Source: B30-G6 sp963701385
GTDB taxonomy: Bacteria; Desulfobacterota; Desulfobacteria; Desulfobacterales; B30-G6
Assembly: GCA_963701385.1 (NCBI GenBank)
Contig: CAVOZW010000013.1
Coordinates: forward strand, 1 to 64,000
DNA length: 64,000 nt
Reading direction: 5' to 3'
The notes below the pieces were generated by a model. It searched no databases, had not been told where the DNA came from, and saw only the letters and a list, made by a program, of their open reading frames with translations. This document shows positions 52,898-62,276 of the stretch, piece by piece (within the stretch, counting starts at the first letter, position 1; each line of letters starts with the position of its first letter). A program made the position numbers and the translations under genes.

Positions 52898-53363
52898 CAT
52901 TTCTTCTCATTGCATATTTTTGCATTTAATTGCAGGACAGAAAAGGAAAAGCTCAAGCGGCACCTTCGGGCTTAAGGATCAGAGCTAGCACAACCAGCCG
53001 GGAGCCCCACACTTAGATTGAATGAATCGAGCCTTCAAAAGTATTATTGGATTTTCCTATTAAACGAGAAAAAACCATCTAAAATTACTGTTTGACATAT
53101 CGCCAATGTCTAGATATGGAATATATAAATATTTTCTATCTACAAGGCTTACCATGATTCACGATTTTGGCTTTACCTGAGGTTTTTTAATTTTCTAACC
53201 GGGTTTGTTAGACGAAGCCGTGTGCCAAAATCGTATCCATCCTGACATCACCAAATCGTCATTGGGCAAAAAAAATTTCTTATATTCTTGTCCAACGAAC
53301 TCTCCCGAATTCTTGAACATCTGAATAACAATCTAAGCATTATCCACGAAGGGGAGAACTTCT

Positions 53364-54194
53364 ATGAGAAAACTACTAACCCAGATGTACGTCATCTTTA
53401 GCGTTTTTTGTCTATTGGTTGCACCTTGTTTTGGTGAGGCCCTTCAAGCATTTGAGGGGCAAAAAGGGACTATTAAGATTGCCGGCGGTACGGCCCACAT
53501 TCCTGTTATGAAGGAGGCCGCAAAACGGATCATGACTCGTTACAAAGATATTGATGTTACCGTGGCAGGCGGTGGCTCCGGTCTTGGTATCAAACAGGTT
53601 GGTGAGGGGCTTGTGGACATCGGTAACTCAGGACGGAAACCCAAGCCGGAAGAAATCGAAAAATATAAACTAAAGATGTTCAAATGGGCTATCGACGGGG
53701 TCGGCGTAGTGGTCAATCCGGCCAATAAAGTTCAATCTCTGACAAAAGACCAGTTGAAAGAAATATTTTCAGGAAAAATCGACAACTGGTCAGCCCTGGG
53801 TGGCGTAAAGCATGCGATTACCGTTTACACACGGGACGAAGCCAGTGGTACCCGTGCCGTTTTCTGGGAAAAAGCCCTGGACAAAGAGAACATCAGCACC
53901 AAAGCGCTTTTTGTCCCGTCCAACGGAGCTATGAAAACCGCCGTCGCCAACGACCCCTTTGCCATAGGTTATGTTTCTGTTGGTCATATGGATGAGACGG
54001 TAGGACCCGTGGCACTTGACGGCGTAACACCGACGCTTGATAATGTCAAAAGCGGGCAGTACAAAATCGCCCGTGGCTTGTTCAGCAACACTAGAAGCGA
54101 TCCATCAGGCCTGACGCTACTGTTTATCAACTATCTGTTTTCCTCGGAAGGACAGAAAATCGCATCGGAAAAGGGCTTTATTCCTGTGAAATGA
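53364..54194 (+). CDS. pstS: Phosphate ABC transporter substrate-binding protein
   Basis: 276 residues with signal peptide (MRKLLTQMYVIFSVFCLLVA). Phosphate-binding motifs are present: ITVYTRDEASGTRAVFWEKA (SGT loop), VTVAGGGSGLGIKQVGEG and DIGNSGRKPKPEEI. The start has GGGGAG 8 bases upstream. It is the first gene of a pstSCAB operon; the next gene overlaps by 4 bp. There is no clear Pho box in the 170 bp before it. phoU and a phoB-type regulator are not next to it. Confidence 0.9.
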   Translation: MRKLLTQMYVIFSVFCLLVAPCFGEALQAFEGQKGTIKIAGGTAHIPVMKEAAKRIMTRYKDIDVTVAGGGSGLGIKQVGEGLVDIGNSGRKPKPEEIEKYKLKMFKWAIDGVGVVVNPANKVQSLTKDQLKEIFSGKIDNWSALGGVKHAITVYTRDEASGTRAVFWEKALDKENISTKALFVPSNGAMKTAVANDPFAIGYVSVGHMDETVGPVALDGVTPTLDNVKSGQYKIARGLFSNTRSDPSGLTLLFINYLFSSEGQKIASEKGFIPVK

Positions 54195-55048
54195 GCAACT
54201 CAAAAGAAATGATAGCCAGAAATGTATTTTTTTTGAGCGCAGTTGCCAGTGCGGCCATGATCCTGGCCATATTCGGATTCATGATCGCACTGGGAATTCC
54301 CCTTTTTAAAGCGGGCAATTTTCTGGCCATTTGGACCGGACCATGGGCACCTCACGAAGGGTTTTATGGCATATGGCCCATGATATCCGGCACACTTTGG
54401 ATAGCCTTACTGGCCACAGCGCTTTGCCTGCCTCTTTCTCTGGGGACCTCCTTTGTGATCACAAGCCTGGGCGGTCCACGTTTTCGCAGAATGCTTGGGA
54501 CACTGGTTCGGTTCATGACCGGAATTCCAACGGTTATTTACGGTTTTGTCGGAATTTTCCTCCTGGTTCCGCTGATACGTGGCGGAATCGGCGGACCGGG
54601 AATGTGCGTATTAACAGCCGGTATGATGCTCGCTGTTTTGATCAGTCCCACAATGATCTTGTTTTTTACGGACAGTCTGCTGGCTGTGGATTCGTCCTAT
54701 GTTCAAGCAGCCAAGGCACTTGGAGCCAATCGTGTCCAGCGGTTGTTATATGTAATGGTCCCCAGGGCCACAGGCGGGATGGCAGCCGGTATTATACTTG
54801 CTTTGGGAAGAGCTTTGGGCGATACACTCATCGCGCTGATGCTGGCTGGAAACGCAATACAAGCACCACATGCAATTTTAGAACCCGCCAGGACTTTGAC
54901 CGCGCATATTGCATTAGTAAAGGCCGCTAATTTCGATAGCCTGGAGTTTCGCTCTATCTATGCCTGTGGCATCGTGCTGTATCTTTTTGCAACTACAGCC
55001 ACTGTAGCGGTGAGACTCATGTTGAGAAAAAGAGAGGTGCCGTCGTAA
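54191..55048 (+). CDS. pstC: Phosphate ABC transporter permease PstC
   Basis: 285 residues with six predicted transmembrane segments and the permease EAA-like loop (SSYVQAAKALGANRVQRLLY). The region PTVIYGFVGIFLLVPLIRGG is typical for the PstC/PstA pair. It overlaps pstS by 4 bp and is followed by pstA with a 1-bp overlap. It would form the membrane channel together with PstA. Confidence 0.9.
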   Translation: MSNSKEMIARNVFFLSAVASAAMILAIFGFMIALGIPLFKAGNFLAIWTGPWAPHEGFYGIWPMISGTLWIALLATALCLPLSLGTSFVITSLGGPRFRRMLGTLVRFMTGIPTVIYGFVGIFLLVPLIRGGIGGPGMCVLTAGMMLAVLISPTMILFFTDSLLAVDSSYVQAAKALGANRVQRLLYVMVPRATGGMAAGIILALGRALGDTLIALMLAGNAIQAPHAILEPARTLTAHIALVKAANFDSLEFRSIYACGIVLYLFATTATVAVRLMLRKREVPS

Positions 55049-55929
55049 TGCAGGGGGTTATGGAAAAATTAGCCGTTTTTCTTAGCTGGATGATGACCCT
55101 TGTCCTCTGTCTGTGTCTGTCCATATTTTTATCTTATTTATTGATCAAGGGACTACCGAGCCTTAGGGCTGAATTGTTTTTTGACAATGAGGAACCCCTG
55201 AGGGTTCTTTTGGGGCATGCCCGGGTATTCGACGGCATTTTCCCGGCCATGGTAGGTACCTTTTTTCTGGTGGTATTGTCTGCTCTTCTGGCTTTGCCCG
55301 TGGGCTTATGTTCAGGCATCTACCTGGCTGAATATGCAAAACCCGGAATGAGAAAGCTGTTCGGTGGCTTGTTCGACATTCTAGCCGGTATCCCGTCCAT
55401 CGTTATTGGCTTGTTTGGCTTCAGCCTATCCATTTTTCTGCACAACCATTTTTCTGACCGTTTTGGGCCGTGTCTGCTCATTAGTGCACTCTCTCTCGCC
55501 GTGCTTGTAATTCCCTATATTGTCCGCAGTACAGAAATGTCACTGAAAGAACTTCCCTCGGACATTCGCAGGACAGCCCTTGCCTTGGGTGCGACTCGAT
55601 TGCAGAATATCGCCTATGTATTGATCCCGAACGCGCTTTCGGGTATCAGTTCCGGCGTCTTTTTAGCTATTGGCAGATGTGCCGAGGACACGGCTGTCAT
55701 TCTGCTTACAGGGGTGGTGGCTACAGCCGGGGTGCCGTCATCCCTGCTGTCACAATACGAAGCTCTGCCGTTCTATATTTACTACATTTCGAGCCAATAT
55801 TCGAATCCTGCAGAACTTTCCAACGGATATGGCGCTTGTCTTGTTCTGCTGGGGATCTGTTCTGTTTTATTCATATTTGCCTACGGTATGAAAAAACATT
55901 TATCGTATCGGATGCTCTACCGGGTGTAG
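55048..55929 (+). CDS. pstA: Phosphate ABC transporter permease PstA
   Basis: 293 residues with six membrane segments. It has GIYLAEYAKPGMRKLFGGLF, ILAGIPSIVIGLFGFSLSIF, VLVIPYIVRSTEMSLKELPS and the EAA-type loop LALGATRLQNIAYVLIPNAL. It is the partner of PstC in the same operon. A near-canonical start follows the pstC stop directly. Confidence 0.9.
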   Translation: MQGVMEKLAVFLSWMMTLVLCLCLSIFLSYLLIKGLPSLRAELFFDNEEPLRVLLGHARVFDGIFPAMVGTFFLVVLSALLALPVGLCSGIYLAEYAKPGMRKLFGGLFDILAGIPSIVIGLFGFSLSIFLHNHFSDRFGPCLLISALSLAVLVIPYIVRSTEMSLKELPSDIRRTALALGATRLQNIAYVLIPNALSGISSGVFLAIGRCAEDTAVILLTGVVATAGVPSSLLSQYEALPFYIYYISSQYSNPAELSNGYGACLVLLGICSVLFIFAYGMKKHLSYRMLYRV

Positions 55930-55957
55930 CTTATGCTTTCTCAGTTGGATTAACAAG

Positions 55958-56665
55958 GTGATGATGGAGACAAAAGACAAGATTATCATTGACGGGGTCA
56001 GCTTTTTTTATGGCTCAAACCGGGTGATCGACAATGTAAATGCCAAATTTAAGGCCCATACCCTAACTGCCATTACCGGGCCCTCCGGTCAGGGCAAATC
56101 AACTCTACTGGGAATATTCAATGGTATGTGGAACGATACTCCTGGTGCACGTTGCACAGGGGAAATACAGATTCAGCTTGAAGGTCGATGGATTTCACCA
56201 CTGAAAAAAGAAATACCCATGCCCCTGTTACGCCGGAAGGTTGCCATGATTTTCCAAGAGCCTAATCCTTTACCCATGAGTATTGCCAAGAATATGGCAT
56301 TCCCCCTGAAGCTTGCCGGTGTTCGTGATAAAAGCATCGTGGAGGAAAAAGTCCAGAGAGCGCTGGAGCAGTCATTTCTATGGCAAGAGGTGAAGGGCCG
56401 TTTGGAAGAAAGCGCCTTGAATCTTTCTGGCGGTCAAAAACAGCGTTTGTGCATTGCCCGGGCACTCGTATTGGAACCGGAAGTACTGTTATGTGATGAA
56501 CCGACAAGCTCTCTCGACGCCAAGGCTGGGGAGGTTATCGAGGAGTTGCTTGTCAGTCTCAAGTCAAATTGTACACTTTTAGTAGTATCTCATTATATGG
56601 ATCAAGTTCGAAGGATCGGTGATCAAGTGATGGCACTTGAGGATCAGGGTGTAAAAAAGATTTAG
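55958..56665 (+). CDS. pstB: Phosphate ABC transporter ATPase PstB
   Basis: 235 residues, slightly short for PstB. Walker A GPSGQGKST (48-56 region), signature LSGGQKQRLCIARAL, Walker B VLLCDEPTSSLDAKAGE and the H-loop VVSHYMDQ are intact. It couples ATP hydrolysis to phosphate uptake through PstCA. It is the last gene of the operon; no phoU follows. The spacing to pstA is 28 bp. Confidence 0.88.
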   Translation: MMMETKDKIIIDGVSFFYGSNRVIDNVNAKFKAHTLTAITGPSGQGKSTLLGIFNGMWNDTPGARCTGEIQIQLEGRWISPLKKEIPMPLLRRKVAMIFQEPNPLPMSIAKNMAFPLKLAGVRDKSIVEEKVQRALEQSFLWQEVKGRLEESALNLSGGQKQRLCIARALVLEPEVLLCDEPTSSLDAKAGEVIEELLVSLKSNCTLLVVSHYMDQVRRIGDQVMALEDQGVKKI

Positions 56666-56970
56666 AAATCAGATATCAAGGTGGCGAATCCGTTTCGATG
56701 GATATTGCCCTTTTTTGCATTTTTGTCAGAAATGCGATATCTGTACTGGTAACCAGATAGGGCTTCCTTGTGGATATATTCAGAGATCACACGGTTTTTC
56801 GAACCGTTTAAACGTGTGTATCTCAATGTGTCTGTAGTCAGATCGAAGTTGAGATATGTTATTTGTACCTGTCGTTTCTGGTTGGACTGAAATCTTGTTG
56901 ATAGCTGGATGTATCGCGGGAGTATATGCCAAGCTTTTACTAACGTTGGGATAGATGTGATCAAAGACAT
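56662..56970 (-). CDS. Doubtful small ORF, unknown
   Basis: 102 codons, MSLITSIPTLVKAWHILPRY to DKNAKKGNIHRNGFATLISD. It is convergent with pstB (4-bp overlap) and divergent from the HD-GYP gene. It has no recognised domain and no clear ribosome site, so it may be chance. The spacer 56666-56976 holds nothing else that I can name. Confidence 0.25.
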   Translation of the reverse strand: MSLITSIPTLVKAWHILPRYIQLSTRFQSNQKRQVQITYLNFDLTTDTLRYTRLNGSKNRVISEYIHKEALSGYQYRYRISDKNAKKGNIHRNGFATLISDF

Positions 56971-56976
56971 TATCTG

Positions 56977-58026
56977 ATGATGAACACCTCAAATACCAGC
57001 CTTGCCCAATCCCAGCTAGACTGGAAGATTATTTTAAATTCTGTATCCGACGGAATGATAATAACGGATCGACACTTCAAGATTCTATTTAGCAATCGCG
57101 CTTTTTCGACTATGTCCGGCATCGAAACCTCAAATCTAATCGGTAACAAATGCCATGAAGTATTTCCCGGCAATCTTTGTTTTTCGCCTGATTGCCCATT
57201 GACGAAAATTTTGTCGGTAGACGATCAACTGGTGTTCGATGATGAACCCCACTGCAAAAAAGGCCAACATGTACCATGGATAGTGACCATAAGCGCCTAT
57301 CCGGATGAAATCGGTGACATAGGTGGATATGTTGAACGCTTTACAGATGCCAGCGCATTCCGGCGAGTAGAGCAGGCATTGAATCGAAGTCATGATCGAC
57401 TGCGCAGAAACATGGGAGCCATCATCCACGCAATATCAACCACTATTGAGAAACGCGATCCCTATACCGCCGGGCACCAAAGGCGGGTGACCAAACTTTG
57501 TCGCGCCATTGCCACCCATATGGATTTTGATTGGGAACGCATCCAGGGCCTGCGCATGGCCGCCGCTATTCATGATTTGGGTAAGATTAATATTCCGTCC
57601 GCAATTTTGAATAAACCCGGTCCGATTTCAGAACACGAGTTGGCAATCATCCAGATGCATCCATACACGGCATACGAGATTCTTAAGGATATCCAGTTCC
57701 CATGGCCTTTAGCCGAAACCATTTATCAGCACCATGAGCGACTTGACGGCAGCGGATACCCGCGCCAGTTGAAAGGGGAAGAAATTCTGCTGGAAGCCCG
57801 GATATTGGCTGTGGCGGATGTGGTTGAATCTATTGCTTCCTTTCGTCCATATCGACCTAAATTAGGGCTTGAGGCTGCGTTGGCTGAGATAGAATCAAAT
57901 AAAGGGGTATTATATGACTCGTCGGTAGTCGAGATCTGCATTGAGCTAATCAAGAGGCATGGGTTTGATTTTGAAAGCAAGGTCTGGCAGCAGTACCGGT
58001 GTTCCAAAAAGAAAATTAAGCGATAA
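56977..58026 (+). CDS. PAS-HD-GYP cyclic-di-GMP phosphodiesterase
   Basis: 349 residues. A PAS domain at 13-130 (DGMIITDRHFKILFSNRAFS) contains several cysteines (C59, C68, C73 region: GNLCFSPDCPLTK) that could bind a cofactor. The C-terminal HD-GYP domain at 150-335 has GHQRRVTKLC, the metal pair HDLGKINIPS (199-208) and HHERLDGSGYP (252-262). It would degrade c-di-GMP in response to a PAS signal. No receiver domain. It lies 311 bp after pstB. Confidence 0.88.
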   Translation: MMNTSNTSLAQSQLDWKIILNSVSDGMIITDRHFKILFSNRAFSTMSGIETSNLIGNKCHEVFPGNLCFSPDCPLTKILSVDDQLVFDDEPHCKKGQHVPWIVTISAYPDEIGDIGGYVERFTDASAFRRVEQALNRSHDRLRRNMGAIIHAISTTIEKRDPYTAGHQRRVTKLCRAIATHMDFDWERIQGLRMAAAIHDLGKINIPSAILNKPGPISEHELAIIQMHPYTAYEILKDIQFPWPLAETIYQHHERLDGSGYPRQLKGEEILLEARILAVADVVESIASFRPYRPKLGLEAALAEIESNKGVLYDSSVVEICIELIKRHGFDFESKVWQQYRCSKKKIKR

Positions 58027-58167
58027 TTTTTTTGTGTTAGAACAAAGCAAAATTTCAGATCTAACCTATTGTTATTCCATTAAAATTTCAGATAGCATGT
58101 TATGGTATCTGCAAGGTCAAAAATTTCTGGATAGTTGCTTTTTCAGGATATCATTTACCCACTTATT

Positions 58168-58253
58168 TGAACCGCAACAGCAGGCGCATTCCCGGTGGGT
58201 TCTGTCGCACGGAAGAACAATCCTCGCAGCTTGCTGCGAGGTTCTTCAATTTA
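58168..58253. repeat. Repeat C (REP-like), copy 3
   Basis: TGAACCGCAACAGCAGGCGC, a degraded first hairpin, then the second hairpin CCTCGCAGC-TT-GCTGCGAGG (58221-58240) and GTTCTTCAAT. It is 80 bp upstream of the Phd/RelE start. The stem keeps all pairs while bases vary from copy 1: C-G for U-G within CGYAG. Confidence 0.72.
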
Positions 58254-58321
58254 ATTGACAAACCAAAATATTATGCTAATGTATGACCATAATTAAGATC
58301 AACCAAAATAGAGGTCATATT

Positions 58322-58579
58322 ATGGAGACGCTATCGTTGTCTGAAGCAAAAATGAAACTAAGCGAACTGATCGATAGAGTTCAATCAACCGATGCAGAAA
58401 TTGTCATTACGAAAAACGGGAGACCGGCAGCCGTGTTGGTAAGCCCGGATGAATTCGATGGTTGGAGAGAAACGATTTCCATTCAATCGGACCCGGATAT
58501 GATGACCGAGATAAAGAAAGGCATTTCCGCTTTAAAGAAAAGGACAAAAGTGTATACTTTAGACGAACTTTTTGAATAA
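58322..58579 (+). CDS. Phd/YefM-type antitoxin
   Basis: 85 residues. The Phd/YefM DNA-binding N-terminus is METLSLSEAKMKLSELIDRV followed by EIVITKNGRPAAVLVSPDEF. The C-terminal helix binds the toxin (ISALKKRTKVYTLDELFE). ATG 58322 is at the pattern's start; a longer frame begins in the upstream region. The toxin gene follows after 3 bp. Confidence 0.85.
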   Translation: METLSLSEAKMKLSELIDRVQSTDAEIVITKNGRPAAVLVSPDEFDGWRETISIQSDPDMMTEIKKGISALKKRTKVYTLDELFE

Positions 58580-58582
58580 ACA

Positions 58583-58888
58583 ATGATTTCCAAGGGACGT
58601 ATTCGAATAAAACTGAGAGTTCCGGATGAGATCGTCGCATTGATCAGAGGCTGTCACCCCCGGTTGAAAAGAAAAATTCGAGGAGGTTTGCGGCATATCC
58701 TGGTGGAACCTGAATCCGGTAAGATTTTAAAAGATGAGTTGACAGGATTACAAAGTTATCGAATCAGCAAATTCCGGATCATCTACCGAAGAAGCTCTCT
58801 ACGAGTTATTGATATCGTTGCCATCGGATCCCGAAAAACGATTTATGAAGAAACGTACCGCATCATAAAGAAAGAATCATTACTTTAG
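58583..58888 (+). CDS. RelE/ParE-superfamily toxin
   Basis: 101 residues with the RelE-like pattern: RIRIKLRVPDEIVALIRGCH, RLKRKIRGGLRHILVEPESG, LTGLQSYRISKFRIIYRRSS and DIVAIGSRKTIYEETYR. The residues YRISKFRIIYR match the conserved core strand. Likely an mRNA interferase or gyrase poison. It forms a type II pair with the Phd-type gene. Confidence 0.82.
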   Translation: MISKGRIRIKLRVPDEIVALIRGCHPRLKRKIRGGLRHILVEPESGKILKDELTGLQSYRISKFRIIYRRSSLRVIDIVAIGSRKTIYEETYRIIKKESLL

Positions 58889-58968
58889 GGACGTATATCA
58901 TATATACGTCCCTTAACACATGGTCCTGTTTAACCTAATTGGCTGGTTGCAGAGACGTACCGTCTTGA

Positions 58969-61704
58969 TTATTTTGTTTGCTTGGCCTTTAACGCCGCAT
59001 GGGCCGCTGCCATGCGGGCAATGGGAACACGAAACGGTGAGCAGGACACGTAGGTCAGGCCCAGCGCATGACAAAGTTCGATGGATTTGGGTTCGCCGCC
59101 GTGCTCGCCGCAAATGCCGCATTCCAGTTCCGGCTTGACGGAACGACCCTTTTCGATGGCGATTTTCATCAACTCACCGACACCGTCTCTGTCGATGGTG
59201 TCAAAGGGGTTGTCCGGCAGAATACCGGATTCCATGTAGTTGATCAAGAAACCGGCCTCAGCATCATCCCTTGAAATTCCGAAAGTCGTCTGGGTCAAGT
59301 CATTGGTGCCGAACGAGAAAAATTCGGATGCTTGCGCCACCTGGTCCGCAGTAAGAGCGGCCCGGGGAATCTCGATCATGGTGCCGAACTTATAGTCGAT
59401 CTCCATTTCCTGCTCCTCCATCACTTTCTTTGCCACCACTTCCAGCACCGCTCGTTGTCTTTTGAGCTCGTTGACATGACTGGTCAACGGAATCATGATT
59501 TTCGGGCGTACATCCACACCTTCTTTGGTTACGTGGCATGCAGCCTCGAAAACCGCCCGGACCTGCATGGAGGTCAGCTCGGGAATTTCGATGCCCAGAC
59601 GAACCCCGCGCAGTCCCAGCATGGGGTTCTGTTCATGCAGGCTCTCCGCCCGTTTTAAAATCATCTCCTTATCCCGGATTTCTTCCAGGAGTTCATCGGT
59701 TTCCTTCAGGGTACCCGTGTATTTGAGACGTATCTTCAGATCGGTAAGTTCCCGCAACAGGTCCATGGGGCTGGGCAAAAATTCGTGCAGGGGTGGATCG
59801 ATGAGACGAATGATCACCGGAAGGCCGTCCATGGCCTGGAAAAGTCCGATAAAGTCTTCCCGCTGAAAGGGAAGCAGTGCATCCAAAGCCTCCCGGCGCT
59901 CGAAGGGCCTGTCGGTCAAGATCATTTTTTGGACGATGGGTAGACGTTCCGCTTCAAAAAACATGTGTTCGGTTCGGCAAAGACCGATGCCTTCGGCACC
60001 GTAATCCCTGGCACGAGCAGCATCGGCTGGATAATCGGCGTTTGCCCAGACGCCGAGGCGGCGGAACGCGTCCGCCCAGCCGAGCAGTTTCATGAGCCAG
60101 GGGTCCTTGATATCCGGCACCATGGTTTCCAGTCTACCGACGAAAACCTCTCCCAGGGTGCCATCGATGGACACCCAATCTCCCTCTTGAACCGTCTTGT
60201 CGCCAACCCTCATCCGGCGTTTGGTCATATCGATAGCAAGAGCGGACACCCCGACCACGGCTGGTTTACCGAACTGCCTGGCCACCAGGGCCGCATGGCT
60301 GGTGCGTCCGCCGCGGCTGGTCAAAATGCCTTCAGCCGCAAGCATGCCGTGCACGTCATCCGGCTTGGTCTCGGGGCGCACCATGATGACCTTTTTATTT
60401 TCTTTTTTAGCCCATTTCTCGGCCAGATCCGCATCCAGGGCGACCACGCCGATAGCGGCACCCGGCGACACGTTGAGTCCCGTAGCCAACAGATCGCCTT
60501 TTGCCCTGGCCGTCTTGGTGGCTTCGCGGCTAAATTGGGGATGGAGAAAAAAATCCACCTGTTTCGGGGTCACCCGCATGACCGCTTCTTCGCGGCTGAT
60601 CAATCCTTCTTCCACCATTTCGACAGCGATGCGCACAGCAGCCTGGGCCGTTCGTTTGCCGCCGCGGGTCTGAAGCATCCAGAGCTTTCCCTTTTCAATG
60701 GTGAACTCAACATCCTGCATTTCCCGGTAATGGATTTCCAGCTTCTCGGTGATCTGTTCAAATTCCGCATAGGCGGAAGGCATTTCAAGCTCGAGCTGGG
60801 TTAGGTCATTGGTCAGCCGAATGCCCGCTACCACATCCTCGCCTTGAGCATTGGTGAGATAATCTCCCTCGATGCGCTTTTCGCCGGTGGAGCCGTTGCG
60901 GGTCATGGCCACGCCGGTGGCGCTGTCACTGCCCATGTTTCCGAAAACCATGGTCACGATGTTCACCGCTGTTCCGAGATCATGGGCAATATTGGCGGCA
61001 TTTCGGTAATCCACTGCCCTTTTGCCGTTCCAGCTTTTAAAAACCGCTTCCGTTGCCATCCGCAGCTGTGACATGGGGTCGGTTGGAAAATTGTGATGGG
61101 AGTGTTGTCTGAAAATCTTCTTGAACTTTCGGGTTACAGCTTTCCAGTCCTCTGCTGAAAGCGCCGTATCCGTGTCCACCCCGGCCGTCGCGCGGGCAGT
61201 TGTAAGGACGGCTTCAAATGCCTCGTCCGGTATGCCGACCACCACGCTGCCGAACATTTGCACCAGACGACGGTAAGCGTCGTATACGAAACGTGCATCC
61301 CCGGTCAGCTCGACCATGCCTTCGGCCGTGTCGTCGTTGAGCCCGATGTTCAGCACCGTATCCATCATGCCGGGCATGGAAAATTTGGCGCCCGAACGGC
61401 ATGAAACAAGCAGGGGCTTTTCACTGTCACCGAAGGTCTTGCCGGTTTCATTCTCCACGACCTTCAGGGCATCCAGGACCTGATCCCACATACCATCGGG
61501 AAAGACGCCGCCCGAGTCCAGATACGCATTGCAGGCTTCGGTGGTAACGGTAAATCCTGGAGGAACCGGAACCCCGATCCGGCTCATATCCGCCAGGTTG
61601 GCACCCTTGCCGCCGAACAATCCGCGAACCGCCTCCCATGAACCGCCCACATATTTTTCCGCTGCATCTATTTCATCAAACCGGTACACCCATTTTTTTT
61701 TCAT
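58969..61704 (-). CDS. ppdK: Pyruvate, phosphate dikinase
   Basis: 911 residues, full length. The N-terminal ATP-grasp part begins LFGGKGANLADMSRIGVPVP and contains CRSGAKFSMPGMMDTVLNIG. The catalytic swivelling histidine is in LTSRGGRTSHAALVARQFGK (H470). The PEP/pyruvate barrel has FGTNDLTQTTFGISRDD and the end cysteine region ECGICGEHGGEPKSIE. It interconverts pyruvate, ATP and Pi with PEP, AMP and PPi, for gluconeogenesis. Start at 61704; a plausible GCGAGGTGCG precedes it. This is the longest gene on the right side. Confidence 0.93.
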   Translation of the reverse strand: MKKKWVYRFDEIDAAEKYVGGSWEAVRGLFGGKGANLADMSRIGVPVPPGFTVTTEACNAYLDSGGVFPDGMWDQVLDALKVVENETGKTFGDSEKPLLVSCRSGAKFSMPGMMDTVLNIGLNDDTAEGMVELTGDARFVYDAYRRLVQMFGSVVVGIPDEAFEAVLTTARATAGVDTDTALSAEDWKAVTRKFKKIFRQHSHHNFPTDPMSQLRMATEAVFKSWNGKRAVDYRNAANIAHDLGTAVNIVTMVFGNMGSDSATGVAMTRNGSTGEKRIEGDYLTNAQGEDVVAGIRLTNDLTQLELEMPSAYAEFEQITEKLEIHYREMQDVEFTIEKGKLWMLQTRGGKRTAQAAVRIAVEMVEEGLISREEAVMRVTPKQVDFFLHPQFSREATKTARAKGDLLATGLNVSPGAAIGVVALDADLAEKWAKKENKKVIMVRPETKPDDVHGMLAAEGILTSRGGRTSHAALVARQFGKPAVVGVSALAIDMTKRRMRVGDKTVQEGDWVSIDGTLGEVFVGRLETMVPDIKDPWLMKLLGWADAFRRLGVWANADYPADAARARDYGAEGIGLCRTEHMFFEAERLPIVQKMILTDRPFERREALDALLPFQREDFIGLFQAMDGLPVIIRLIDPPLHEFLPSPMDLLRELTDLKIRLKYTGTLKETDELLEEIRDKEMILKRAESLHEQNPMLGLRGVRLGIEIPELTSMQVRAVFEAACHVTKEGVDVRPKIMIPLTSHVNELKRQRAVLEVVAKKVMEEQEMEIDYKFGTMIEIPRAALTADQVAQASEFFSFGTNDLTQTTFGISRDDAEAGFLINYMESGILPDNPFDTIDRDGVGELMKIAIEKGRSVKPELECGICGEHGGEPKSIELCHALGLTYVSCSPFRVPIARMAAAHAALKAKQTK

Positions 61705-61803
61705 TTTCGCACCTCGCAGGGTTTAAATCGATTATCTAGAAACAAAAACAACACAAACCGTCCTCAGTCGAAATAACGTTGCAGACGAACAAAAGACACT
61801 TTC

Positions 61804-62061
61804 TTATGGGGAAACTTTCACCGGTACGACCATGAGGGTAACCATGGTCTTGGATACCCGTTTTTCCGTATCGCCGCAACGGTCAAATTCTTCGGATTCC
61901 GAAACGATGATTGTTCTGCCGCCCTGAATGATCCTGGATCGTCATACAAGGGCATCAGCCACGGCGGGCTTGAAGAAATTGATCTTAAACGCTAGGGTCA
62001 GAATACGAAATGCTTCGCTGACAGTGGAAAAGGCGGCATAACCGGCCGTATGATCCGTCAT
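61804..62061 (-). pseudogene. Hotdog-fold thioesterase (PaaI-like) remnant with an in-frame TGA
   Basis: An open stretch from ATG 62061 reads MTDHTAGYAAFSTVSEAFRI, LTLAFKINFFKPAVADALV, then a TGA at 61942-61944 and RSRIIQGGRTIIVSESEEFD in the same frame, ending at 61804. The PaaI core is clear, but the N-terminal HGG active-site part is missing and an in-frame stop sits in the middle. It is most simply a pseudogene. The TGA falls in a place where homologues vary, so recoding is not supported. Confidence 0.7.
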
Positions 62062-62276
62062 ATTAATTGGTTATTCCAGAATTTTCAAGTACCGAAAGTG
62101 CCGAGGGTTTCGCGCAATACATGTAAGATCCACTTTCATTATCAAATCCAGCGCTGTTCCAGACGAAATCTATCAATACTACAATGAGTTCTTTTCTCTT
62201 GATGTCTCTTAGCGCTTGTGCTAAAGGCAACACTCTAAATTTATTTATATTTATATTATTTGCTAAAAGGTGCACG

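Noticed and set aside
53200..53363. Pho box upstream of pstS
   Set aside because: I searched for CTGTCAT-type direct repeats with 11-bp spacing and found only weak partial matches (CTGACATC, CGTCAT).
58969..61704. Several long plus-strand open frames opposite ppdK
   Set aside because: They are shadows of the GC-rich ppdK gene; no domain, and PpdK is certain.
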